A stretch of DNA of 51,953 nt from positions 1 through 51,953 of the forward strand of contig CAMEOO010000005.1 of assembly GCA_945929875.1 (NCBI GenBank), read 5' to 3'. Every line of letters starts with the position of its first letter. Within the stretch, counting starts at the first letter, position 1. This document shows positions 44,849 to 51,953 of the stretch, one piece after another. The stretch is from an uncultured Caryophanales bacterium. GTDB lineage: Bacteria; Bacillota_I; Bacilli_A; RFN20; CAG-449. Under the pieces are notes generated by a model, which was given only the letters and a program-made list of their open reading frames with translations, was not told the origin of the DNA and did not search any database. Both the position numbers and the translations under genes were made by a program.

Positions 44849-47609
44849 CTGCAATTACCTTTTTACATCTTGGGCAAACTTTGTTTCCATCTACTTCAAT
44901 TAGTTCATCAAAATAGTTCCAACATCTTTCACATTTTTCGCCTGAGTGATGGCTCACTTTAATAGATAGTGAATCATATTCATTTTCTTGTTTTGTAGAA
45001 GAAATGTTAACTTTACTGACGATGAAAATTAATTCTAATAAATCTTTTAATGAGGTAAATAAAGACTCTGTTTCTGAATCTTTAAAGTTTAAAGTGATTT
45101 CAGCTTCTTGACCTGAACCAATCACTTGATTTGTTCTAGCATCCTCTAAAGCTCTCATCACCTCTGAACGAACTGCCTTAAAAGTAGTAAATTCTTTTAA
45201 CAAAAGTTCTCTTTCTTTTTCATCTAGATTTAAGTTTTCTTTTGTTGGCATATCTTCTAAAGCGATATGTTCTTGTTTATGGAAAGGAATATTTTGATAA
45301 ACTTCATCCATAGTAAAGCAAAGAATTGGGGCAAATAGTCTAGATAAAGTATCGACGATCTTATAAAGAACTGTTTGGAATTCTCTTCTTAATTTATCAT
45401 CTTTACAGTTACAATACAAAGGATCTTTACTAATTGAACAATATAAAGCCGAACAATCGCCAGTTAAGAAATTCATCAAGGTAGATACAGCATTAGCAAA
45501 ATCATAATTATCATAATAATCTAAGACGCTTAAAACTGTGCTATCTAAAGACGATAGCATGTATTTGGATAATTTTGTCATATCGTTAACATCGACTTTA
45601 TTTAAATCGTAATTAAAGGATTCATTTTCATTGTCATTTAGATTTGCAAGCATAAATTTGAAAGTATTTCTAATCTTGCGATAAGTATCTGAAACCTTCT
45701 TAATTAGTTCGTCAGAAATTCTAACATCAGCTTGATAATCGACAGTTGCACACCAAAGTCTTAATACATCAGCGCCATAGACGTTGATAATCTTATTTGG
45801 ATCAACTCCATTACCTAGCGATTTAGACATCTTTTGGCCTTTTCCATCAAGAATAAAGCCATGAGATAATACATTTTTATAAGGGGCGCATCCCTTTGTT
45901 GCTACAGAAATAATCAATGACGAATTAAACCAGCCACGATATTGGTCGCTACCTTCAAGATATAAGTCAACTGGGAAAGAGAAGCCTCTTCTAATTTCAG
46001 TGTTAAATGAAGAGCCTGAATCAAACCAAACATCCATGATATCGGTCTCTTTTTTAAAGTTGCCATTTGGAGATTTTTCATTAGTGTAACCTTCTGGAAG
46101 AAGTTCTTTTGCACTTCTTTCAAACCAAACGTTTGATCCAAATTCTCCAATTAATTCTTCGATGTGATCAAAAACTTCTTTTTCCATAATTGGTGAACCA
46201 TCTTCATTGTAGATAATTGGAATAGGGACACCCCAAAGCCTTTGACGAGAAATACACCAATCGCCACGATCTTTAATCATGTTGTGCATTCTTAATTTTC
46301 CCCAAGAAGGAGTCCAATTGACTTTATCGATTTCTTCTAGGAGTTTATCTCTAATCTTATCGATTGAGCAGAACCATTGAGGAGTCGCTCTAAAGATGAC
46401 TGGTTTTTTAGTTCTCCAATCGTGAGGATAAGAGTGAACGATATTTTCTTTATGAAGTAGAGCGCCTACTTCTTCAAGCATCTTTAAGACTTCTTTATTT
46501 GCGTCTTCATAGAATAAACCTTGTAAACGTTCTCCACAAGTTTCATCCATCTTTCCATGTTCATCAACTGGACAGTAAGGTGGCAAGTGGTATTTCACAC
46601 CGACATTAAAGTCATCGGCACCATGACCTGGAGCAGTGTGTACGCAACCAGTACCAGCATCGCTAGTGACGTGATTTCCTAAAATGATGATCGATTCACG
46701 ATCGTAAAGAGGGTGTTTTGTAGTAATACCTTCTAATTCTTTGCCTTTAAACGTTTTGATTAATTCACATGTTTCAAGCCCAAGTTTTTCTTTTAAAGAA
46801 TCTTCAAGGCAAGTTAAGAAAATTAAATTCCCTTTTTCAGTTTTAAATAATCCATATTCTAAGAGCTCATTTAAACAGATTGCCAGATTAGCGGGAATTG
46901 TCCAAGGGGTAGTTGTCCAAATGACAAAACTATCTGTTTTTGGATTAAGTATACCTTTACCATCTAATACGTCAAACTTGACGTAGATTGTTGTAGCTTC
47001 AACATCGTAGTATTCAATTTCAGCTTCCGCGAGCGCGGATTCACTAGAAGGAGACCAATAGACTGGCTTAAGGCCTTTATAAATATAGCCTTTTAAAGCC
47101 ATTTCTTTAAAAACTTTAATTTGGTCTTTTTCAAATGATTTTTGAAGAGTGATATACTTATTGTCAAAATCCGCAGCAATACCAAGCCTTTTAACTTGAG
47201 CCATTTGGCGATCTACTTGTTTATAAGCGTATTCTTCACATTTTTTTCTAAATTCAACTGGAGGGGTAGTTTTTCTATTTACTCCAGATTTCGTCACTGC
47301 ATTTTCAATTGGTAAACCATGAGTGTCCCATCCAGGATAAAAAGGAGTGTCAAATCCGCTCATAGATTTATATCTTAAAATAATATCTTTCAATATACGA
47401 TTTAGCATGTGGCCACAATGCATATCTCCATTTGCGTATGGAGGTCCATCATGAAGAACATATTCTCTGTTTCCTTTATTTTTAATTTGCGTTTTTTCAT
47501 AGAGGTGATCTTCATCCCATTTTTTTAACATCAATGGTTCTTTATTTGAAAGATTCCCTCTCATTTCAAAATTAGTTTTACCCATTAATAAGGTATCTTT
47601 TAATTCCAT
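44838..47609 (-). CDS. ileS: Isoleucyl-tRNA synthetase
   Basis: A 923-residue class I aminoacyl-tRNA synthetase that charges tRNA-Ile and edits Val-tRNA. Seen: the HIGH-region PPYANGDMHCGHML, the editing-domain GTGCVHTAPGHGADDF, GSDQYRGWFNSSLI, the KMSKS motif in GQKMSKSLGNGVDP, and a C-terminal zinc site, CERCWNYF with CPRCKK. The ATG at 47609 follows AAGGAG by five bases; an ATG at 47624 would put that site inside the gene. It leads the operon ileS-lspA-rluD-small membrane protein and is controlled by the T-box leader upstream. Confidence 0.97.
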   Translation of the reverse strand: MELKDTLLMGKTNFEMRGNLSNKEPLMLKKWDEDHLYEKTQIKNKGNREYVLHDGPPYANGDMHCGHMLNRILKDIILRYKSMSGFDTPFYPGWDTHGLPIENAVTKSGVNRKTTPPVEFRKKCEEYAYKQVDRQMAQVKRLGIAADFDNKYITLQKSFEKDQIKVFKEMALKGYIYKGLKPVYWSPSSESALAEAEIEYYDVEATTIYVKFDVLDGKGILNPKTDSFVIWTTTPWTIPANLAICLNELLEYGLFKTEKGNLIFLTCLEDSLKEKLGLETCELIKTFKGKELEGITTKHPLYDRESIIILGNHVTSDAGTGCVHTAPGHGADDFNVGVKYHLPPYCPVDEHGKMDETCGERLQGLFYEDANKEVLKMLEEVGALLHKENIVHSYPHDWRTKKPVIFRATPQWFCSIDKIRDKLLEEIDKVNWTPSWGKLRMHNMIKDRGDWCISRQRLWGVPIPIIYNEDGSPIMEKEVFDHIEELIGEFGSNVWFERSAKELLPEGYTNEKSPNGNFKKETDIMDVWFDSGSSFNTEIRRGFSFPVDLYLEGSDQYRGWFNSSLIISVATKGCAPYKNVLSHGFILDGKGQKMSKSLGNGVDPNKIINVYGADVLRLWCATVDYQADVRISDELIKKVSDTYRKIRNTFKFMLANLNDNENESFNYDLNKVDVNDMTKLSKYMLSSLDSTVLSVLDYYDNYDFANAVSTLMNFLTGDCSALYCSISKDPLYCNCKDDKLRREFQTVLYKIVDTLSRLFAPILCFTMDEVYQNIPFHKQEHIALEDMPTKENLNLDEKERELLLKEFTTFKAVRSEVMRALEDARTNQVIGSGQEAEITLNFKDSETESLFTSLKDLLELIFIVSKVNISSTKQENEYDSLSIKVSHHSGEKCERCWNYFDELIEVDGNKVCPRCKKVIADEK

Positions 47610-47625
47610 ACTGACTCCTTTCATA

Positions 47626-47852
47626 AAATAAAAACGTCCCTATCTAAGGACGTAAGTTACGCGGTACCACCTTAGTTTCTAGAATTATTCTAGACCCTCA
47701 ATTAAGCTATAACGCACAACCGATGAAACTTACTATTATTTCAGAATCATAGCTAGGAAGTGATAAGTTTCAATTAATTTTATCATTTCTCTTTCACCAT
47801 GTGAGAAACTCTCTAATATAAACTTAATCGGCTTTTGTCTTCTTACGCCTCT
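47626..47852 (-). promoter_or_regulatory. T-box riboswitch leader of ileS
   Basis: The minus-strand leader has the invariant T-box sequence AAGGTGGTACCGCG (47673-47660). A terminator follows: ACGTCC pairs with GGACGT (47653-47634) and leads into a T-rich run just before ileS. Upstream, AGAGAG and a GGTGAAA apical loop between TTTCTC and GAGAAA mark Stem I. Uncharged tRNA pairing with the leader would form the antiterminator and allow ileS expression. The Ile specifier triplet is not assigned with confidence. Confidence 0.9.
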
Positions 47853-47858
47853 TTTCTT

Positions 47859-47886
47859 ATTATAAATAATAATTTATAAAAATCAA
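47859..47886 (-). promoter_or_regulatory. Promoter of the ileS T-box operon
   Basis: On the minus strand TTGATT (47886-47881) and TATAAT (47864-47859) are separated by 16 bases. The predicted start is just before the leader's Stem I. Confidence 0.6.
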
Positions 47887-47913
47887 ACTTAATTCTAAAG
47901 TTTAGTAAAGTTA

Positions 47914-48166
47914 TTAAGAAATACTAAAACTAATTTCTTCTCTAATCATCTCTGCTTCTTTTAAATCTTTTGTTCAGCACAAAGAGTATTCATCTGTAGA
48001 TTCATGTGAGAAAGAAACAGAATTTCCATTTGTCAACTTAATATAAATGCTATAAGAGATATTCTCACCATACATATTGCCCATATAATGGGAGCATAAT
48101 GTTATTGCTCTTAATAGCTTTTTCTTTTTCTGCTTTTATTAATTTTTCATTATGCGAAATATTCAT
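47914..48166 (-). pseudogene. Broken small gene, frameshift plus in-frame TGA
   Basis: The frame opens MNISHNEKLIKAEKEKAIKS, then shifts by one base within the next few codons. It continues as LCSHYMGNMYGENISYSIYI and KLTNGNSVSFSHESTDEYSL in the second frame. A TGA follows Cys, after which the frame continues TKDLKEAEMIREEISFSIS to a TAA. Read through, it would be about 83 residues, a soluble protein of no family I know. Because TGA is a real stop elsewhere in the window, this is decay and not recoding. A sequencing frameshift alone would not remove the TGA. Confidence 0.6.
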
Positions 48167-48198
48167 ATTGTTTTTCCTTAGATTTATGTTCAAAGTTT

Positions 48199-48837
48199 TT
48201 ATTCTTCAAACAAATCTTCTATATTGCATCCAAGTGTTTTAGATAATCTAAACAATATGTCTGCTTGTGCTTTGTTAATATCGTTATGTCGTTGTTCATA
48301 CATTTGTATATTACGAATTGATACTTCTGCTTTTTCAGCAAGTTGTTTTTGAGATAAGCCTGCAGCTGTGCGGATTCTTTTAAGATTTGTTTCCTTCTTA
48401 TGCGCATCAATATATTCGTCTGCAACAAAGAAGAATTTTGTAATATCTGCTTCGTGAAGAGTATCGTATAATGCCAAAACCTTTTCAATAGGGAATGCTT
48501 TGTTTATATTAAAGAAAGACGTTGCTTTATAATTTTGATATTGCGCTAAAGCCCAACCCGCCCAATAAAATTCGGAACGGCTAAAAAACGGCTTAGGTGC
48601 AGGCAATCTACCATTTGAAGCAGTTGTGTTTACAACGAGGTCTAATAAATCTATTGCAGAATATCCAACTAAAAATCTTGGATTGCCTTTTTCTATTTGT
48701 TTCGCCACTTCGGAAGAGGCAAACATATTCCAATATACTTTTGGTTCGTAGCCACAAGCCACTGCGTATTCAAACATTGTACCGATATTCGTAGCAACGC
48801 TATCTAAATATCTAACGTCATAAGATTTTATCGCCAT
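48199..48837 (-). CDS. HTH-domain protein, putative antitoxin partner of DUF3990
   Basis: A 212-residue protein. The last 65 residues form an XRE-type helix-turn-helix (IRTAAGLSQKQLAEKAEVSI, then RNIQMYEQRHNDINKA). The first 145 residues hold an alpha-helical domain with YLDSVATNIGTMFEYAVACG and RSEFYWAGWALAQYQ, probably the part that binds the toxin. The HTH is C-terminal, as in several antitoxins. The gene overlaps the DUF3990 gene upstream by 20 bases, so it is translated with it, and it probably represses the shared promoter at 49513-49541. AAAGGGG precedes the ATG. Function is inferred from pairing. Confidence 0.75.
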   Translation of the reverse strand: MAIKSYDVRYLDSVATNIGTMFEYAVACGYEPKVYWNMFASSEVAKQIEKGNPRFLVGYSAIDLLDLVVNTTASNGRLPAPKPFFSRSEFYWAGWALAQYQNYKATSFFNINKAFPIEKVLALYDTLHEADITKFFFVADEYIDAHKKETNLKRIRTAAGLSQKQLAEKAEVSIRNIQMYEQRHNDINKAQADILFRLSKTLGCNIEDLFEE

Positions 48838-49489
48838 TTTTGAGCCCCTTTCTAATAATATCCATTACAAATAAGCCGTCCGACACCAAGCTTTGTCTAT
48901 GACCGCTTAAATAAGTTTCTCTTGCCTTCTTATCACGGCTAACTCGTTTTACGTAATATTCCTTACATTCGGCTAATTCGTAACTTATATATTTTACCGT
49001 ATTAAACGCTTTTTTAGACTTTAATACGATTTGAATACCCAATTCACCAAGACGCATAGCTTCAGCAAGTTGTTCAACGGAAATAGTGTTGTTAATAAAA
49101 TCCTTAGCAAAGCTAAAATAAGAGTCATCTGCACGATAACCTATAATTACATCATACTCTTCCACGTCAACGTAAAAATTTTCTAATATATATTCTTTTG
49201 CTTGTGCTGAAATAGGGGTATTAACGTCAAACGTTCTAAACTTCAATAAAAGTGCCATCCAATTAAGGATAGAGTATTTTTCATCTCTTAAATCTAAAAC
49301 TTTATAATCACTTAAATCAATTTCATATTGATTAGCATATCCGTTTGTTTCGTTGTTAGAACAAGCCCATTCTTTTGCAAGTTCAACATTTTCAGTACAG
49401 TAAAAGCCTAACCCGTAATCATTCTTCTTATTGCCCTTACCGAATTCGGGTTTTTCAATAATATCCTTTGAACCGTGATAAATAATCAT
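48818..49489 (-). CDS. DUF3990-family protein, putative ADP-ribosyltransferase-like toxin
   Basis: A 223-residue protein. The N-terminal IIYHGSKDIIEKPEFGKGNK, then NDYGLGFYCTENVELAKEWA and YEIDLSDYKVLDL, match DUF3990. This family has been placed with ADP-ribosyltransferase-fold proteins, in which the His of YHG and the aromatic of GFY bind NAD. A possible third active-site position lies in LGIQIVLKSKKAF, but I cannot identify a catalytic Glu with confidence. It is the first gene of a two-gene unit with an HTH protein, a layout seen for toxin-antitoxin systems. Toxicity and the modified target are unknown. Confidence 0.75.
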   Translation of the reverse strand: MIIYHGSKDIIEKPEFGKGNKKNDYGLGFYCTENVELAKEWACSNNETNGYANQYEIDLSDYKVLDLRDEKYSILNWMALLLKFRTFDVNTPISAQAKEYILENFYVDVEEYDVIIGYRADDSYFSFAKDFINNTISVEQLAEAMRLGELGIQIVLKSKKAFNTVKYISYELAECKEYYVKRVSRDKKARETYLSGHRQSLVSDGLFVMDIIRKGLKNGDKIL

Positions 49490-49512
49490 AATAAACCACC
49501 ATCCTTGTCAAC

Positions 49513-49541
49513 ATTATATCATTAAAATGTCATCTTGTTAA
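49513..49541 (-). promoter_or_regulatory. Promoter of the DUF3990/HTH unit
   Basis: On the minus strand TTAACA (49541-49536) and TATAAT (49518-49513) are separated by 17 bases, with a leader of under 20 bases to the DUF3990 start. Confidence 0.65.
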
Positions 49542-49582
49542 TATATTATGCCCCGAAATTTAAAGCTATCATTAAAATGATA
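49517..49582. promoter_or_regulatory. Repeated candidate operator of the DUF3990/HTH unit
   Basis: TATCATTAAAATG occurs at 49517-49529 and 49567-49579, exactly 50 bp apart. The second copy extends to the perfect palindrome TATCATTAAAATGATA (49567-49582). The first overlaps the promoter's -10 box and spacer. This fits autorepression by the HTH protein with looping or cooperative binding. Confidence 0.55.
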
Positions 49583-49733
49583 TAAAAATTTGTAAAAGAA
49601 AAAGACCTCAGATGGAATATCTAAGTTCTAATTTTCTTTTGACCGCTTGAAAGTGCAATTTCCTATAAATTTTTAATGTTTCAAAAAATCCCTTACAGGG
49701 AACGCCTTTGTCCATATTTTTTTATTCATATAA
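49542..49733. other. Intergenic stretch between the LRR gene and the DUF3990 unit
   Basis: Besides the second operator copy and the terminator, this contains an 18-codon minus-strand frame (MNKKIWTKAFPVRDFLKH) that runs through the terminator and is unlikely to be a gene. No intact feature is seen. Confidence 0.35.
49683..49701 (-). terminator. Rho-independent terminator after the LRR surface-protein gene
   Basis: On the minus strand TCCCT pairs with AGGGA around three bases and is followed by six T residues, about 33 bases past the stop. The stem is short. Confidence 0.55.
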
Positions 49734-51953
49734 TTACCCCCATAAAACGATAGTTCCTTCATCATCATAATGCCAATATGAGAATAAATTATCTGTTGGT
49801 TCTTCTTCTGAGTAAATATATACTTTAGCATTCTTGAAAACTTCATTTTCTAAGCTAATTATGATACTTGTAAATTCATCGATAGTCCCTTTAAAATAGA
49901 TTGCATCTAACGAACAATTCTTAAATGCTGAATAATTGACCCTTTCGATAGGATATAAGACTATGTAATTCAAAGTAAACCCTAAGTATTGATACTTTCC
50001 AATTTGATCTACATTATTAATTGTAAAGTTATTCACTTCAACATAAACGCTATTTTCTTTTGCATAAAAATGATTTGCGTAGTACATTGGTGAAGAAGTT
50101 TCACCCTCTAGAGAAATCATATTAAATTTCTCTCTTGAGCCAGCATATTTAACTGTCTTTAGATTAGTACAATTCCCAAAAGCTCCAATTTGAATAGAAG
50201 TGACTTTCGCATGAATAGTAATCGAAGTCATAGTATTAAATCCATAGAATTGGAATTTACCAATTTTGGTCATTGAAGAAGCTACGCTAACTTCATTTAG
50301 CAATACGAAATTCTTATTGGAATCGTAATGATATAATCTTTTAGCATAACACATTGGATTACTACTCTCACAAGCGATAGAAATCTTGCTCCAATAGACG
50401 ATTTTCTGCTTGTAATAGACTTCTTCTAGTAAGTTTAATCCATCAAAGCAAGCATAGCCTAAAGTAGTCAAGGAAGCAGGTAGAGTTATCGTAATAACCG
50501 CAGAGCAATTAGTAAAACAATATTTCCCAATTTTTTTAAATCCGTCATTTAAGGAGATTTCTTGAAGTGAAAGGCAACCATAAAAACTATAATCTCCAAA
50601 AGAAATTAAACCGCTACCAAAAATGATTGTTTCGACATTTGAGCAATTCTTAAAAGCCGAATTTAATACTTTAGTAACGTTGTTTCCAATCTCTAACTTC
50701 GTAATTTGTTTAAGCCCAACAAATTGATATGGATTAATGATAGTTACTTCTTCAGGTATTACTAATTCCTCAACTAGAGCAAAGTTATCTTCTTCCTTTA
50801 TATAGTAATTTTCTGCATAATTCATCGGATTGGAAGATTGGCTAGAGAAAGAGATTCCACACCACGAAACAATGTCTCCTAAATAATAGACATCTTTTAA
50901 ATTTATTAAGGAGTAAAAAGCATTTTTTTTGATTTTAGTAATATCTTGATGCAAGGTTAATGATTCTATCTGCGTAAATCCATAGAATTGATAATCTCCA
51001 ATAATTAGCGTATCATTAGGAATTACTAATTCTTTTATCAAAAGATAATCATCTGACTCATTCTTCAAATAAAAATTAGTTGCATAAAACATCGGATTTG
51101 AATATTGGCTAGAAAATTCAATTTGACACCAATTTAATAAAGATCCTTGATAATAAACGTTTTTAACATTAGCAAATTTCTTCTCTTCTACTTGTATTCT
51201 AGAAATCTGATATCTAACACCATTAAATTCCTTAAATACCGGAAGATATAAATCTTGGCTAGTGCCTAAATAATCAACAATTGAGATGATTTTGTATTCA
51301 TCAGATATCAAATTATATTCAAATTCGTCACTAGATTTAATGGTCATAGTTGCTTTTAATGGATTTACTTCTTCAAAATTTCCCTTACCATCAAAGGTTG
51401 CAATTACTTCATATTCACCGCAATCAGTTTGATTATTATTTACATATACTACTTCTAACCCTTTTGGTAAATCACCTTTTACTTGTAAGTTTTTTTCTGC
51501 TCCATCAAAGAAGAATTCTTCATCTTCAAAAATAAGTTTAGAAGAATCAAATGTTCTTTTGGTAATAGTTAATCTAGCGCTTATTGATTTAGGGAGAATA
51601 TAATTATCATTTGTACTATAAAAGTATGCGTTTATTAAATATTCTCCTGCATTAATTAAATTTGTTTTATCAAAGATAACTTCTACGTCCGAAGGAACTT
51701 CTTCATTGATGTAAAGGTTATGTTCTTCTCCATCATAAACTACTTCTTGATCATCCATTGTAAAGTCTAGAACAATCTTTTCTTCAGAAGAAGACTCAGA
51801 ACTATCCGTTTCACTTGAAGTGTCTTCGCTACTAACTTCACTTGAAATATCTTCACTACTTTCTTCACTAGAAGTCTCCTCACTAGTTGCTTCACTTGAT
51901 ATATTATCACTAGTATCTTTACTAGTTTCTTCACTTGATATTTCACTAGTATT
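49734..51953 (-). CDS. BspA-like leucine-rich-repeat surface protein with MBG domains, 5' end cut by window edge
   Basis: The frame stays open to the right edge, so about 739 C-terminal residues are present and the true start lies outside. From the N-terminal side: a 55-residue Ser/Glu/Thr/Asp-rich linker built of SSE-type repeats, two MBG-like beta domains (VVYDGEEHNLYINEEVP and EFFFDGAEKNLQVKGDLP, each ending near LTI or MTI), then BspA-like LRR_5 repeats such as SFYGCLSLQEISLNDGFKKI and AFKNCSNVETIIFGSGL. Interspersed units start 'VYY.G....W..I' and contain SSQSSNPMNYAENYY. The C-terminus has no LPxTG or membrane helix. Such proteins are extracellular and often bind host or microbial ligands; this role is inferred. 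Confidence 0.88.
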   Translation of the reverse strand, partial: NTSEISSEETSKDTSDNISSEATSEETSSEESSEDISSEVSSEDTSSETDSSESSSEEKIVLDFTMDDQEVVYDGEEHNLYINEEVPSDVEVIFDKTNLINAGEYLINAYFYSTNDNYILPKSISARLTITKRTFDSSKLIFEDEEFFFDGAEKNLQVKGDLPKGLEVVYVNNNQTDCGEYEVIATFDGKGNFEEVNPLKATMTIKSSDEFEYNLISDEYKIISIVDYLGTSQDLYLPVFKEFNGVRYQISRIQVEEKKFANVKNVYYQGSLLNWCQIEFSSQYSNPMFYATNFYLKNESDDYLLIKELVIPNDTLIIGDYQFYGFTQIESLTLHQDITKIKKNAFYSLINLKDVYYLGDIVSWCGISFSSQSSNPMNYAENYYIKEEDNFALVEELVIPEEVTIINPYQFVGLKQITKLEIGNNVTKVLNSAFKNCSNVETIIFGSGLISFGDYSFYGCLSLQEISLNDGFKKIGKYCFTNCSAVITITLPASLTTLGYACFDGLNLLEEVYYKQKIVYWSKISIACESSNPMCYAKRLYHYDSNKNFVLLNEVSVASSMTKIGKFQFYGFNTMTSITIHAKVTSIQIGAFGNCTNLKTVKYAGSREKFNMISLEGETSSPMYYANHFYAKENSVYVEVNNFTINNVDQIGKYQYLGFTLNYIVLYPIERVNYSAFKNCSLDAIYFKGTIDEFTSIIISLENEVFKNAKVYIYSEEEPTDNLFSYWHYDDEGTIVLWG

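Noticed and set aside
45914-46150. 78-codon frame inside ileS
   Set aside because: Alternative-frame shadow of a highly conserved synthetase region.
47914-48166. TGA read as tryptophan or selenocysteine in the broken small gene
   Set aside because: TGG is the Trp codon throughout, TGA ends the YigZ-family gene, and the same locus also has a frameshift, so decay is simpler.
48219-48488. 89-codon minus-strand frame inside the HTH gene
   Set aside because: It is an alternative frame of a gene with a clear helix-turn-helix; composition is not protein-like.
49600-49680. Possible insertion-sequence end downstream of the LRR gene
   Set aside because: The sequence looked like a transposon terminus, but no inverted-repeat partner, target duplication or transposase frame was found.

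Overview
This window is AT-rich bacterial chromosome using the standard genetic code (TGG encodes Trp throughout, and the YigZ-family gene ends in TGA). An ileS T-box leader, a CcpA-type cre box, the pair of U32 tRNA-hydroxylation proteins, an NfeD/SPFH pair and AGGAGG-type ribosome binding sites point to a low-GC Bacillota. Very large low-complexity surface proteins and BspA-like leucine-rich repeats suggest a host-associated, gut-type lineage of Bacilli/Erysipelotrichia or a relative. That placement is inference.

Layout. 1-10136 is almost entirely minus strand: lepA (cut by the left edge), a RecB-nuclease/DinG-type helicase fusion, a membrane protein of unknown function, a cyclophilin, two HAD phosphatases, a secreted M6-type metalloprotease lipoprotein and an SPFH/NfeD pair. 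10312-13744 is plus strand: a cre box, malQ, tRNA-Glu(CTC), a HAD phosphatase and a DegV protein. A terminator shared by converging genes follows. 13746-22533 is a tight minus-strand run: two U32 proteins, an Xaa-Pro aminopeptidase, an Mrp ATPase with a Cys-rich tail, a YigZ protein and a 1358-residue protein with a CvpA-like membrane domain. A plus-strand trio (CPBP protease, TraX-like protein, thioredoxin) and tRNA-Gly(GCC) follow, then about 1 kb of gene remnants with one small intact gene. manA sits with its GntR regulator. A spermidine/putrescine transporter operon (XRE-cupin regulator, potA, potB, potC, potD) and rnhC come next.

34416-42854 holds a 2745-residue exported repeat protein followed by a 59-residue membrane protein. 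Inside the giant gene, two 714-bp segments 1161 bp apart appear identical. 43008-47852 is the T-box-controlled operon ileS-lspA-rluD-small membrane protein. The right end is accessory: a broken small gene, a two-gene DUF3990/HTH toxin-antitoxin-like module with its own promoter and repeated candidate operator, and a BspA-like LRR/MBG surface protein cut by the right edge.

How the parts work together: housekeeping genes (translation, tRNA modification, lipoprotein processing, polyamine and mannose metabolism) alternate with envelope genes. Several regulatory sites can be read directly: the T-box, the cre box, palindromes over the promoters of the gntR-manA and giant-protein genes, a palindrome in the leader of the pot operon, and a repeated operator at the toxin-antitoxin-like promoter. 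No CRISPR array, prophage, intact insertion sequence or complete new defence island was seen. The most unusual items are the giant repeat protein with its identical internal duplication, the CvpA-headed giant protein, and the modified polyamine transporter.
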